Source: Alloscardovia omnicolens
Lineage (GTDB): Bacteria; Actinomycetota; Actinomycetes; Actinomycetales; Bifidobacteriaceae
Direction: 5' to 3'
Length of the DNA stretch: 64,000 bases
Assembly (NCBI GenBank): GCA_040702985.1
Contig: CP159991.1
Location: 1,843,547-1,907,546 of the forward strand
Shown: one piece after another, positions 1 to 8,411 of the stretch
How the letters are laid out: each line of letters starts with the position of its first letter
How positions within the stretch are numbered: the stretch's first letter is position 1
Notes under the pieces: model-generated
Databases searched by the model: none
Told to the model about the DNA's origin: nothing
Seen by the model: the letters and a program-made list of their open reading frames with translations, nothing else
Made by a program: the position numbers and the translations under genes

Positions 1-642
1 GAAAATCTGCTCAATACCTTCAATGGAGCTAATTTCTGCCGTGCGGAAAGCCCAAGCCTCTACAACAGTACGCATACGCTTGAGAGTTAAATCTGCAGGA
101 AGTCCTGTTTCATTAGGATCAAAGCACACTACTTCGCAACGACCCACTGCTGGCTTAGACTTCCACAGCGGATTGCCGTCAACATAGCTAACTTCGTCTG
201 GAACACCAGGAATACGGGTCATGGATGGGAAGCGGTTCTCAAAAACGACCACGTTGTAATCAGTGTCAGGCACTTCTCCGTCTTGATATGGATCACCTGG
301 TTTACGTGCTGCCAATGGGTTTCCTGAAGCAGTAGCACCAGGGCCAGCAGTAATCGGACGATTCATACGAGCGGTAGCCATAGGAATCCAGTCCCCAGTC
401 AAAGGATCTTGACGCATTTGAGGAGCCTGCACTGGCATAGGATTGCCCTCGCCATCAATTCCTGGCTCATAACGATTGGCAAGAACACGAGGATCTGTCA
501 GCTCGCGAGTTTTCTCACCAGATACATACTCAGGATCGTCATCTAGATAGAAGAAATCTCGACCATCAGACAACGTTGTCTGTGAAATACGAATATTATT
601 GCGGGCATAATCGCCTGGCTCATAATTATTAAATGAAGTCAT
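1..642 (-). CDS. galT: Galactose-1-phosphate uridylyltransferase, N-terminal part (runs off the window)
   Basis: The reading frame is open from an ATG at 642 to the window edge, giving 214 residues with no stop. Residues around 95-105 read QDPLTGDWIPMATAR, the GalT signature (compare DPLTGxWV), and further on come VVVFENRFPSM and GRCEVVCFDP, the first metal/substrate region of GalT. The enzyme exchanges UMP between UDP-glucose and galactose-1-phosphate in the Leloir pathway. The C-terminal half with the HPH active site lies outside the window. There is no Shine-Dalgarno sequence. A TATACT hexamer (650-655, minus strand) ends 7 nt before the ATG, so the mRNA is probably leaderless. The DeoR regulator upstream on the same strand fits galactose control. 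Confidence 0.88.
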   Translation of the reverse strand, partial: MTSFNNYEPGDYARNNIRISQTTLSDGRDFFYLDDDPEYVSGEKTRELTDPRVLANRYEPGIDGEGNPMPVQAPQMRQDPLTGDWIPMATARMNRPITAGPGATASGNPLAARKPGDPYQDGEVPDTDYNVVVFENRFPSMTRIPGVPDEVSYVDGNPLWKSKPAVGRCEVVCFDPNETGLPADLTLKRMRTVVEAWAFRTAEISSIEGIEQIF

Positions 643-804
643 AGTTCACAGTATAGCAAAAAATTGTACCAATGTGTGCCTTTTTGTGACTTTTTGTAAT
701 AAAAATATCTCAGCTTCGATTACGACCGCAACAGTCATTACATCTTGCCGTCAGAAGAACAGTTCACAACGGCCACAACAAGCTACCCCTCAACCAAACA
801 GCAC
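643..804 (-). promoter_or_regulatory. galT promoter region with -10 box next to the start codon
   Basis: On the minus strand TATACT (650-655) is followed by 7 nt and then the galT ATG. Upstream there is a short direct repeat, ACAAAAAGTCACA overlapping ACAAAAAGGCACA (about 670-695). It contains TCACA half-sites like those in the deoR palindrome at 1577-1602, so it may be the DeoR-type operator. The -10 is visible; no good -35 is seen; the operator role is inference. Confidence 0.45.
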
Positions 805-1581
805 TTAGTCCGCAACAATAAGCGTATGCGCCACCTCACGCGTTGCTGCTACATCTTCGGGACTAATTCCAGAGTCGGTAATAATAATATCCACGTCATC
901 AAAGCCAGCAAACAAAGATAGCGACGTCAGCTGCCACTTTGTGTGATCAGTGAGCACAATGGTCTTATTCGCAATAGACATCAGCGCTGCTGCCGTAGAA
1001 GATTCCAAGGAATTCGGAGTTAAAAATCCGCGCGGAACAGACACTGAATGCGTCCCCAAAAACAGCAAATTCACACGCAACGAAGAAATAACACGATCTG
1101 CCAAAGGCCCCACGAGAGAGTTGGAGCGCGTAGTCACTCCTCCAGTCACAATAACTTCTACGTCTTTATTTTCAGCTGTTTGCACAAGCTCTGCTACCGG
1201 CAACGAATTTGTCAGAATGGTAATGCCAGTAGAATTTTCGCTTTCCAACAAGTGTTGAGCAAATACGTATGTTGTAGATCCACCGCCAATAGCAATCACA
1301 TCACCTGGCTGAACAAGTTCTACCGCTTTCATAGCGATAGAATCTTTAAGCCCCACATCCATTTGCGATTTCACAGCAAACAAAGGTTCAGCTAACAGAG
1401 TAGAGCTAGACACCGCACCACCATGCACGCGCTTAACAAGACCTTTATCAGCAAGTTCAGCAATATCACGACGAATAGTCATCGCTGATACACCAAATTC
1501 CTCAGCTAAACCAGCAATACGCACAGCGCCGCGCGTACGCAACCGTCCGAGTATTAATTGTTGTCTTTGTGATGAAATCAT
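805..1581 (-). CDS. DeoR/GlpR-family transcriptional regulator, probable galactose-gene repressor
   Basis: This 258-residue protein has the DeoR layout. Residues 1-57 form the helix-turn-helix (QRQQLILGRL, then VSAMTIRRDIAELADKGLVKRVHGGAV, the classic DeoR recognition helix). Residues about 75-235 form the sugar-phosphate sensor domain (IAIGGGSTTY, ILTNSLPVAELV). It is expected to repress sugar-catabolic genes and be released by a phosphorylated sugar. It lies directly upstream of galT on the same strand, so Leloir genes are the likely target. Its start codon overlaps a 9-bp-arm palindrome and a GATAAT hexamer that ends 6 nt before the ATG, suggesting a leaderless, autoregulated transcript. 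Family assignment is firm; the target is inference. Confidence 0.85.
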   Translation of the reverse strand: MISSQRQQLILGRLRTRGAVRIAGLAEEFGVSAMTIRRDIAELADKGLVKRVHGGAVSSSTLLAEPLFAVKSQMDVGLKDSIAMKAVELVQPGDVIAIGGGSTTYVFAQHLLESENSTGITILTNSLPVAELVQTAENKDVEVIVTGGVTTRSNSLVGPLADRVISSLRVNLLFLGTHSVSVPRGFLTPNSLESSTAAALMSIANKTIVLTDHTKWQLTSLSLFAGFDDVDIIITDSGISPEDVAATREVAHTLIVAD

Positions 1582-1602
1582 GTGAACATTATCTCACATG
1601 AT
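1577..1602. promoter_or_regulatory. Palindromic operator overlapping deoR -10 and start codon
   Basis: Arms ATCATGTGA (1577-1585) and TCACATGAT (1594-1602) are exact reverse complements separated by 8 nt. On the minus strand the centre holds GATAAT (1588-1593), a good -10, and the right arm contains the deoR ATG (1579-1581). The arms resemble CRP half-sites (TGTGA/TCACA), but the 8-nt spacing does not match the usual 6, so autoregulation by the DeoR protein is preferred. Confidence 0.55.
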
Positions 1603-1738
1603 ACGTGTATTAACCAAACACAACGACTCAATTTTTGAATAATTGTCGTGTTGCACCTTAAGAATTCAGCACTAGACATTATTATTAGTAAAAGGATTTA
1701 CCTTATTACTTGCGTTGACACCAACGAAACGAGGAAGC

Positions 1739-2467
1739 ATGGTCGCTGATTCGCACATTATGAACGATAACTTAAACTCGCTAGAGCAGACTTTGCGCTA
1801 CACCGCGCTCTTTGAGCACGTGCCATTAGAAGATGCCCGGCAGCTCCTGCCGTATCTGCAACGTCATAGGTTTGCCAAAGGCGAGTATATCTTCCATGAA
1901 GGCGATGAAGACACCAATATGTACATTATTGAGCGTGGTCGCATTAAGCTGACACGCGAATCCTACGATCATCGAGTGCAGCTCCTCAGCATTTCTGGCG
2001 CAGGTGAAATTGCGGGCGAAATCCCTGTTTTTGACCCGAAGGGAGGTCCTCGCACAGCGTCAGCAGTGAGCATGGTAAACGACACTACAACTCTTTCTCT
2101 CACTTCAGAAGTGCTATTTTCCTGGCTGGATGAACACCCACGCGTTGCTGTTAATATGCTAGAAGTCTTAGCTCGACGTATGCGCATGAACAATGAGCGC
2201 ATTAGCGACCTTGTCTTTATGGATGTTCCTGCACGACTGTCTAAAACCCTTATTGATTTAGCTAAGAGATTTGGCGAGCCAGGCGTTCAAGGTTTAGTTG
2301 TGCCTCATGATTTAACACAAGAAGAATTGGCTCAGCTCGTGGGCACCTCACGCGAAACAGTCAATAAAGCTTTGATGGACTTTACCAACCGCGGGTGGAT
2401 TGCTCGCGAAGGGCGCACGATTATTATTTATCAGCCTGGTAATTTGATTTTGCGCGCACGTCATTAA
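1739..2467 (+). CDS. CRP/FNR-family global transcriptional regulator
   Basis: The protein is 242 residues from the ATG at 1739, which follows GAGGAAG; an upstream in-frame TTG at 1715 lacks a ribosome site. A cyclic-nucleotide-binding beta-barrel spans about residues 25-135 (FAKGEYIFHEGDEDTNMYII, then GEIAGEIPVFDPKGGPRTAS as the ligand cassette). A Crp-type winged helix follows at about 165-225 (TQEELAQLVGTSRETVNKAL). The form matches the conserved actinobacterial Crp/GlxR-like regulator. Whether it binds cAMP cannot be told from the sequence alone. The gene is monocistronic, ending in a hairpin at 2521-2554, and is divergent from deoR. Confidence 0.85.
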   Translation: MVADSHIMNDNLNSLEQTLRYTALFEHVPLEDARQLLPYLQRHRFAKGEYIFHEGDEDTNMYIIERGRIKLTRESYDHRVQLLSISGAGEIAGEIPVFDPKGGPRTASAVSMVNDTTTLSLTSEVLFSWLDEHPRVAVNMLEVLARRMRMNNERISDLVFMDVPARLSKTLIDLAKRFGEPGVQGLVVPHDLTQEELAQLVGTSRETVNKALMDFTNRGWIAREGRTIIIYQPGNLILRARH

Positions 2468-2520
2468 GGCTTACATCATTTCTAGATAGAACGTTTTTCA
2501 AGGATAATAAAACAGCTACT

Positions 2521-2559
2521 GTGTATTGTGGTGATTATATTCGCCACAATACACTTTCG
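2521..2559 (+). terminator. Hairpin after the CRP-family gene
   Basis: GTGTATTGTGG (2521-2531) pairs perfectly with CCACAATACAC (2544-2554), giving an 11-bp stem and 12-nt loop followed by TTTCGT. The T-run is short, so termination strength is uncertain. Confidence 0.55.
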
Positions 2560-2626
2560 TAGGAATATTGTGCGGTCATTTTTATTCAGCCTTCATTAGG
2601 CAGGGCATCACGCTAAAATGTTGCCT

Positions 2627-4798
2627 ATGTCTGAACAAACAGGGAAGAAAAAACTTACTGCTAAGCGTGTGTTCACGCTTCTTTTATCGTATGTATTATT
2701 CTGTGTGATGGGTGGCGTGGTAGCTTCTGGCATTGTTATGCCAGCAGTTGTGGGCACTAGCCTCTTGACGAACGCCATTGAACCACAGATGAGCGCAGGC
2801 TTAGATAACGTCAAGTTTAATTTGGAAGATCTTCCACAGCAGTCACGTATGTATGCATCAGATGGCACCACACTGATTGCTACTTTCTACACACAAAACC
2901 GCATTATTGTACCTCTGAAAGATATTTCTCAGGTGATGCAACAAGCTGTGGTAGCGCGCGAAGACCGTCGTTTCTTCGACCATGCTGGCGTTGACCCAGC
3001 GGGCGTTTTACGTGCTTTTATTCAGACATATGTAACCAAAGGCGATACGCAAGGTGGATCGACTCTTACACAACAGTATGTGAAGAATATCCTTATTGAT
3101 CAGGCAAATAATGAAGATGATCCAATTGCTGCGTATCATGCTCATGAAGACACCATTGCCCGTAAACTTCGCGAAATGTTACTGGCTGTGCAATTGGAGA
3201 AAACCTATTCTAAAGCTGAAATTCTGCAGGGATACCTCAATATTGCGCAGTTCGGTTCCGGTGTTTACGGCGTGGAAACAGCTGCTCGTCGTTACTTTAA
3301 CGTCAGCGCTAAAGATTTAAATCTTGGTCAAGCAGCTCTGATTGCCTCTATCACCAAGAATCCTCAAGCTTATGATCCTACTTTGCATCCTCAGGCGGCT
3401 CAACAACAACGTGATTTAGTGCTCGACCTTATGCAAAATCAGGGCTACGCCACAGCCGCACAAGTGCAAGAAGCTAAAGCGGTCAAGATTGAAGATATGC
3501 TCAATGTGCAGTCTGTTCCTGTAGGCTGCCAAACTGCAGGAGATTCTGCATATTTCTGTGACTACGTGGTCAATAAGATTATGCAGTCACCGCAGTTCGG
3601 CGAAACGCAAGAAGACCGCCGTAAATTGCTGTATCAGGGTGGGTTAAGCATTACAACAACCATGGATGTAAAAGCTCAAAATGCTGCTTCTCAACAAGTG
3701 CGCGCTGCCATTCCAGAAGAAGATCCATCGGGAATTGAATCCGTCTTAGCTGCTATTCGCCCAGGGACTGGTGAAGTATTAGCCTTAGCGCAAAATCGTA
3801 CCTACGATGCAACGGCGGACGCATCGGGCACACATACAGCTATTAATTATGCCGTAGATCAAGGTGATGGTGGTGGACAAGGCATGTCACCTGGTTCTAC
3901 TTTCAAAGCGATTAACCTCGCATCATGGTTACAAAATGGCCATTATGCTAATGAACCATTAACAACATCCACCTCCTATGCTAATGCAAGCTTCCCTTGT
4001 AACTCCACAACTACTGGCGTATGGTCTGTTCAAAATGCTGAAGGAGGAACTGTTAGAATAGAAACTCCATACCAAGGTATTTTGAAGTCTCACAACACCA
4101 CTCAGGCATCGATGGCTCAAAAGATTGGTTTATGCGCTATTGCTGATACTGCAACAGCCATGGGATATCACAATGCTATTACCAAGCAAAGTGATATTCA
4201 TGACACGATGTTTGCTCCAATGATTATTGGTTCCGTGAATGCTTCCCCACTAACCATGGCTAATGTATATGCAACTATTGCCGCCAATGGCGTAAAGTGC
4301 GATCCTATTGCTATTTCCAAAGTAGAAAAGGACGGTAAAGAATACGAAGTTCCTTCTGCTAACTGCACCCAGGCAATCCCATCCAACGTTGCTCAAACAG
4401 TTGCATACGTACTGAATAAGTCCGCAACATCAGGTTTGGCACAAGAAGTCAATATTCCAAATCGTAAGACTTTTGCTAAAACTGGTACTGCAGAATCCAA
4501 CTTCCTATCTTCAGCTGCATTTACCAATGGCGTATCTGCTTTTGCTGTTGCCGGAAATATGGAAACTCTCAAGTCGTTGAATGGTTTGCGCATCAATGGA
4601 GTTTACCGTGCGAATTGGTATGGTATGTATATTGCCGCGCCAATGCTCAAGAACTTCTTGAGTCAATACACTACTGAGGCAAATATTCCAGACGATCCTA
4701 ATTATGGAGTGGCAGATAATGTGTTGATGAACGGGTCAGGCCGTTCATCATCTTCTACTGTTTCTCGTAGCACATCACGGGAAACTCAAGGTCAGTAA
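2627..4798 (+). CDS. Class A penicillin-binding protein (bifunctional transglycosylase/transpeptidase)
   Basis: This 723-residue membrane-anchored enzyme polymerises lipid II and cross-links peptidoglycan. An N-terminal basic stretch and one membrane segment (about 16-45) precede the GT51 domain. The GT51 domain carries the catalytic Glu in VVAREDRRFFDH (Glu112), GGSTLTQQYVKN, and QGYLNIAQFGSGVYGVETAA. The transpeptidase domain has SxxK as STFK (Ser424), SxN as SHN (488-490) and KTG as KTGT (618-621), so both activities look intact. The start at 2627 is chosen over 2618 because TAAAAT (2614-2619) lies exactly 7 nt upstream and no ribosome site is present, which suggests a leaderless message. 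The C-terminus is a short Ser/Thr-rich tail. Confidence 0.9.
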   Translation: MSEQTGKKKLTAKRVFTLLLSYVLFCVMGGVVASGIVMPAVVGTSLLTNAIEPQMSAGLDNVKFNLEDLPQQSRMYASDGTTLIATFYTQNRIIVPLKDISQVMQQAVVAREDRRFFDHAGVDPAGVLRAFIQTYVTKGDTQGGSTLTQQYVKNILIDQANNEDDPIAAYHAHEDTIARKLREMLLAVQLEKTYSKAEILQGYLNIAQFGSGVYGVETAARRYFNVSAKDLNLGQAALIASITKNPQAYDPTLHPQAAQQQRDLVLDLMQNQGYATAAQVQEAKAVKIEDMLNVQSVPVGCQTAGDSAYFCDYVVNKIMQSPQFGETQEDRRKLLYQGGLSITTTMDVKAQNAASQQVRAAIPEEDPSGIESVLAAIRPGTGEVLALAQNRTYDATADASGTHTAINYAVDQGDGGGQGMSPGSTFKAINLASWLQNGHYANEPLTTSTSYANASFPCNSTTTGVWSVQNAEGGTVRIETPYQGILKSHNTTQASMAQKIGLCAIADTATAMGYHNAITKQSDIHDTMFAPMIIGSVNASPLTMANVYATIAANGVKCDPIAISKVEKDGKEYEVPSANCTQAIPSNVAQTVAYVLNKSATSGLAQEVNIPNRKTFAKTGTAESNFLSSAAFTNGVSAFAVAGNMETLKSLNGLRINGVYRANWYGMYIAAPMLKNFLSQYTTEANIPDDPNYGVADNVLMNGSGRSSSSTVSRSTSRETQGQ

Positions 4799-4825
4799 CC
4801 CACTTTAAGTAAATATTAAATCATC

Positions 4826-4864
4826 TATGTGCTCTCTGCTGTACAAGTGGGGAGCACATATTTT
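4826..4864 (+). terminator. Terminator of the penicillin-binding protein gene
   Basis: TATGTGCTC (4826-4834) pairs with GAGCACATA (4852-4860), followed by TTTTATG. Confidence 0.7.
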
Positions 4865-4885
4865 ATGCCGTCGCATAATCTCAGA

Positions 4886-4924
4886 TATAAAAAGTGGATA
4901 CGTACTTATCTGGCACGTATCCAC
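4886..4924 (-). terminator. Terminator of pyrD
   Basis: GTGGATACGT (4894-4903) pairs with ACGTATCCAC (4915-4924). On the minus strand the stem is followed by TTTTTATA, a classic intrinsic terminator downstream of the pyrD stop. Confidence 0.85.
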
Positions 4925-4962
4925 ACTGGCAAGTTTTACGAAGTCTCTCGTATCTGTATCCG

Positions 4963-6108
4963 CTAATCTACATCCACTCCCACAGCTTCTTCAATGGAGT
5001 TAAAGCCATCGCGACGCAGCAGGCTGGCAAGACCACGTTTAAGCACTGTAATATTTTGCGGACCGCGATACATCAGCGAGGTAATGAACATAACAAGGCT
5101 AGAGCCCTTACGAATCTTGGCATAGGCTTGTTCAGGAGTAAAAACACCGCCAATTCCAGCAAGAGCAAAACGGTTATGATACTCACGGAAAGTTTTCTCA
5201 AGAATCGCATTATTAATACCCTCAGCAGGCAGCCCAGAAATACCGCCAGCCCATTCTTCAGGAATATCTAAGCCTGTGCGATCTTTACGTAAATTCGCAA
5301 TTGATAAGCCTTGCACATTATGATCAGCCAGAACGTCCACAAGTTCCTTGAACTCTTCCCAGCTCTTATCGCTTGGCATTTTCACTAAAACAGGCTGCGT
5401 GCGATCAATCGTATCGAGTTCGGTAAAAAGTTTATCGAGATTGTCAGGCTGAGTAAACTGCTCCCCTACGCGCGTATTTGGGCAAGATATATTAATTTCC
5501 AACATGTGCGTCCGGTTAGCTGCACGACGGAAAGACTTCGCATAATCAGCCACACCTTCAGAAATATCTCCTGTTTTATTGTCATTAGTGCGCGCAATCG
5601 AGGCAGAAATACGCATAGACTGCGCATTCATATAAGCCTTTTCAATGCGTGGCATCACCATGGCAATACCATCATTTGCTAAACCTACATGAACCATCAT
5701 GGAGGCATATTCAGGCAAACGATGGAACCAAGGGCGTGCGTTGCCAGGACATGGACGTGAAGTGATAGATCCTACGGTTTCAAAGCCAAAACCTGCATGA
5801 TCAAGCAGCACTGGTAAATCACAATTCTTATCCAATCCAGCAGACAGCCCAAAAGGATTGTGGAACTGAATACCCATAACCTCAGTTTCTAAAATTGGAT
5901 CAGTGTAATCAATCATGCCACGCAAAGCCCACATCAGTGGTGGAATATTGCGAGTTATTTTAGCAAATTGAATCATCTGATCATGCGCTTCATCAGGCGA
6001 ATGATCAAAAACAATAGGCTTAACAGCTTCTTTATATGCTAGCTGGAACAATCCAGTACTAGCTTTATTCACTGTATCGCGAATAATATTGTCACTTACA
6101 TATCCCAT
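4963..6108 (-). CDS. pyrD: Dihydroorotate dehydrogenase, long (class 2-like) form with Cys at the base position
   Basis: The 381-residue protein oxidises dihydroorotate to orotate in pyrimidine synthesis, using FMN. The N-terminal extension of about 75 residues, the FGLSAGLDKN motif and SRPCPGNARP are as in the membrane/quinone-linked class 2 enzymes (NPxGLAAGxDK). However, the loop that normally reads N-x-S-S-P-N in class 2 reads NISCPN here, with Cys209 where class 2 uses Ser and class 1 uses Cys. The start is the ATG after GAGGAGGC. The gene is last in a minus-strand block, 35 nt after the lipoate ligase, and ends in its own terminator. No pyrK-like electron-transfer subunit is adjacent. 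Electron acceptor unknown. Confidence 0.85.
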   Translation of the reverse strand: MGYVSDNIIRDTVNKASTGLFQLAYKEAVKPIVFDHSPDEAHDQMIQFAKITRNIPPLMWALRGMIDYTDPILETEVMGIQFHNPFGLSAGLDKNCDLPVLLDHAGFGFETVGSITSRPCPGNARPWFHRLPEYASMMVHVGLANDGIAMVMPRIEKAYMNAQSMRISASIARTNDNKTGDISEGVADYAKSFRRAANRTHMLEINISCPNTRVGEQFTQPDNLDKLFTELDTIDRTQPVLVKMPSDKSWEEFKELVDVLADHNVQGLSIANLRKDRTGLDIPEEWAGGISGLPAEGINNAILEKTFREYHNRFALAGIGGVFTPEQAYAKIRKGSSLVMFITSLMYRGPQNITVLKRGLASLLRRDGFNSIEEAVGVDVD

Positions 6109-6143
6109 AATGCCTCCTCGCTGTGCTTATTCTACTCTATCAA

Positions 6144-7316
6144 CTACGCAATAGCGTGAGTCCACGCAAAGCTTTCAAACTTTTCATGTGCAAGTTGTTC
6201 GGCTTCCTGAATAGTTTGTTCATCTAACGCGCCATGCTTCGTGTGAGGAATAATGCTTAATGCCTGGTGCTGTAAGGCTGCACAGAGATCATCACGGTTT
6301 AAGTCTGTTTGACTTTTGAGCGGATCAACTCTTTTGGCAGCTGATTTTACGGCTTTATCCGAAATTTTCTCACGCGAAATGCGCAGTACGTCCATCATTC
6401 GTGCAGCGTCAATATCGTATGCCATAGTCACATGATGCAGTACACAACCTGGCCCGTCTACAGTGTGCGAGCGAAAAAGACGTTGCGCAGCTCCACCGAT
6501 TTTGCCCGCTGGAGAAGTAATATCATTAATTGGTTTATATTGCGCTTGAATACCCAGATTATTAAGAGCTAGAAGAGCCCATTCATCACAACGTTTATAG
6601 GCTTCATAACCGCTGACTCCGCTGAGAAAGTCTGCAGGAACATAGAGTGAATAGGTAATAGTATTGCCTGGCTCTACGAACATGGCCCCGCCGCCGGTAA
6701 TGCGACGCACCACACTGAAATCAAGATCCTTGGCACGCTGCTCATCGACTTCATTGCTCAGACTTTGATGCAAGCCAATAATCACAGCATTCCCCGCCCA
6801 CTGCCAAAAACGCAGTGTCGGTTCACGCTGCCCTTGCGCCACTTGCCGAGCCAAAAGTTCATCAAGTGCCATATGCATGGCTGGAGTGTGCGGCTGGTCA
6901 TCGTCCAGCACAGTCAGGTGCAGATTGTTCCACGTGAAACTTAGCGCATCAATACTGTCCTTGTGCTGCGCTTCACCACGAGGCGCAGCTGAAGGAATGT
7001 TTTCACCGCGAGCGCGCGCTAGTGCTTTATCGAGAGCCTCTGCGCTCAATCCCACACACTGCGCTGTGGGATAAGCCCGATGCACAGCATCCATTGCTGC
7101 TTGACCACTTGCCACGCATAAGGTGCGTTCTATAAGCTGCACTACTGCGTTAGGATTATCGACTCCATCAATAAAAAAATCACCGTCGAGCACTACGCGT
7201 TGAAGAGCATCATCGATGTCATACACCTGAACGGCTACAAGTTTGCCCCCAGGAATTTTATATTCACCGCGGCGAATACGTAAACGTCCTGAGGGCTTGG
7301 GAACTGATATGTGCAT
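6144..7316 (-). CDS. Lipoate-protein ligase with inverted domain order
   Basis: This 390-residue protein attaches lipoate to acceptor lysines through lipoyl-AMP. Residues about 10-100 (YKIPGGKLVAVQVYDIDDAL, then VVLDGDFFID) resemble the small accessory domain that is C-terminal in E. coli LplA. The catalytic BPL/LplA fold follows at about 130-330: VVRRITGGGAMFVEPGN is the RRxSGGGAV loop and AGKIGGAAQR contains the lipoyl-AMP-binding lysine. The accessory domain is therefore fused at the opposite end. It overlaps the neighbourhood of gcvH, whose product is the obvious lipoyl acceptor. A TAAAAT (7324-7329, minus) 7 nt before the ATG suggests an extra leaderless promoter inside the end of leuB. 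Confidence 0.82.
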   Translation of the reverse strand: MHISVPKPSGRLRIRRGEYKIPGGKLVAVQVYDIDDALQRVVLDGDFFIDGVDNPNAVVQLIERTLCVASGQAAMDAVHRAYPTAQCVGLSAEALDKALARARGENIPSAAPRGEAQHKDSIDALSFTWNNLHLTVLDDDQPHTPAMHMALDELLARQVAQGQREPTLRFWQWAGNAVIIGLHQSLSNEVDEQRAKDLDFSVVRRITGGGAMFVEPGNTITYSLYVPADFLSGVSGYEAYKRCDEWALLALNNLGIQAQYKPINDITSPAGKIGGAAQRLFRSHTVDGPGCVLHHVTMAYDIDAARMMDVLRISREKISDKAVKSAAKRVDPLKSQTDLNRDDLCAALQHQALSIIPHTKHGALDEQTIQEAEQLAHEKFESFAWTHAIA

Positions 7317-7326
7317 ATCCTCTATT

Positions 7327-8364
7327 TTAGAGGCGCGCTAGAATATCTTCACCAACTTGATGAGTGGAACGCTGAGTGGATCCTTTTTCAGCAATATCTG
7401 CTTCAACTGCTGTTTCAATACGTTCAGCTGCATCGTCCAAACCAAGATGACGTAAGAGCATTGCAGCAGATAAAATTGCCGCTGTTGGATTAGCAATGCC
7501 TTGGCCAGCAATATCTGGAGCTGATCCATGGATTGGTTCGAACATGGATGGATATGTGCCGCTTGCATTGATATTTCCCGATGCAGAATATCCAACACCG
7601 CCTACAACTGCTCCTGCTTCATCGGTAATAATATCACCGAAGAGGTTGTCGGTAAGAATAACGTCGAAACGACCAGGATCGGTCACAATAAAAATGGTTG
7701 TTGCATCAATATGTAAGTAATCGTGGCTAACCTCTGGATATTCAGCTGCAACTTCATTGACGATGCGCTGCCACATATCTCCTGCATTCACCAGAACGTT
7801 TTTCTTGTGGACAAGAGTAACGTGCTTGCGGCGCTTCATAGCTAGTTCGAAGGCATAGCGCACGGTTCTTTCTACGCCATGTGCAGAATTAATAGAAACT
7901 TCAGTTGCCACCTGCTGGTTTGTACCCGCATGAGTAGAACCACCTGCGCCTGCATACAGACCTTCAGTTCCTTCACGCACCACAACGAAATCAATGTCGC
8001 CCGGATTCGCCAAAGGTGAGGTCACACCTTTATACAGTTTGGAAGGACGCAGATTAATATAGTGATCGAGCGCAAAACGCATTTTCAGCAGCAGTCCACG
8101 CTCTAAAACGCCTGCTTTAACGCGTGGATCTCCGATAGCGCCAAGCAAGATAGCATCGTTTTTCTTAATATCCTCGAGAATGTCATCATCAAGAATAACG
8201 CCATCACGCAAATAGCGGTCCGCACCTAAATCAAAATGAGTGTAGGTGAATTCAGCTACGCCTTGAGTAGCTTTTTCCATAACTGCTTGAGCTTCTGGAG
8301 TTATCTCTTTTCCAATGCCATCACCAGGAATAACGGCAATGTTAAAATTCTGTGTTTGAGTCAT
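7327..8364 (-). CDS. leuB: 3-isopropylmalate dehydrogenase
   Basis: This 345-residue enzyme catalyses the NAD-dependent oxidative decarboxylation of 3-isopropylmalate in leucine synthesis. Visible motifs are the N-terminal [34 protein letters not shown] (substrate arginines), [12 protein letters not shown], the metal-binding [13 protein letters not shown], and the NAD-binding [19 protein letters not shown]. The ATG at 8364 is chosen over one at 8388 because GGGGGC lies just before it and the family begins at [15 protein letters not shown]. That ribosome site is sequestered in a hairpin (8364-8385). The gene lies 47 nt after the peptidase gene and 10 nt before the lipoate ligase; no other leucine gene is in the window. 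Confidence 0.93.
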   Translation of the reverse strand: MTQTQNFNIAVIPGDGIGKEITPEAQAVMEKATQGVAEFTYTHFDLGADRYLRDGVILDDDILEDIKKNDAILLGAIGDPRVKAGVLERGLLLKMRFALDHYINLRPSKLYKGVTSPLANPGDIDFVVVREGTEGLYAGAGGSTHAGTNQQVATEVSINSAHGVERTVRYAFELAMKRRKHVTLVHKKNVLVNAGDMWQRIVNEVAAEYPEVSHDYLHIDATTIFIVTDPGRFDVILTDNLFGDIITDEAGAVVGGVGYSASGNINASGTYPSMFEPIHGSAPDIAGQGIANPTAAILSAAMLLRHLGLDDAAERIETAVEADIAEKGSTQRSTHQVGEDILARL

Positions 8365-8385
8365 GCCCCCAAGTTTATGGGGGCA
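8364..8385 (-). promoter_or_regulatory. Hairpin sequestering the leuB ribosome binding site
   Basis: TGCCCCC (8364-8370) and GGGGGCA (8379-8385) are perfect complements with an 8-nt loop. In the minus-strand mRNA the 3' arm contains the GGGGG Shine-Dalgarno and abuts the leuB AUG, so the folded form should hide the site. Confidence 0.6.
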
Positions 8386-8411
8386 CAATCATAAAATGGG
8401 CACCATGTCCG

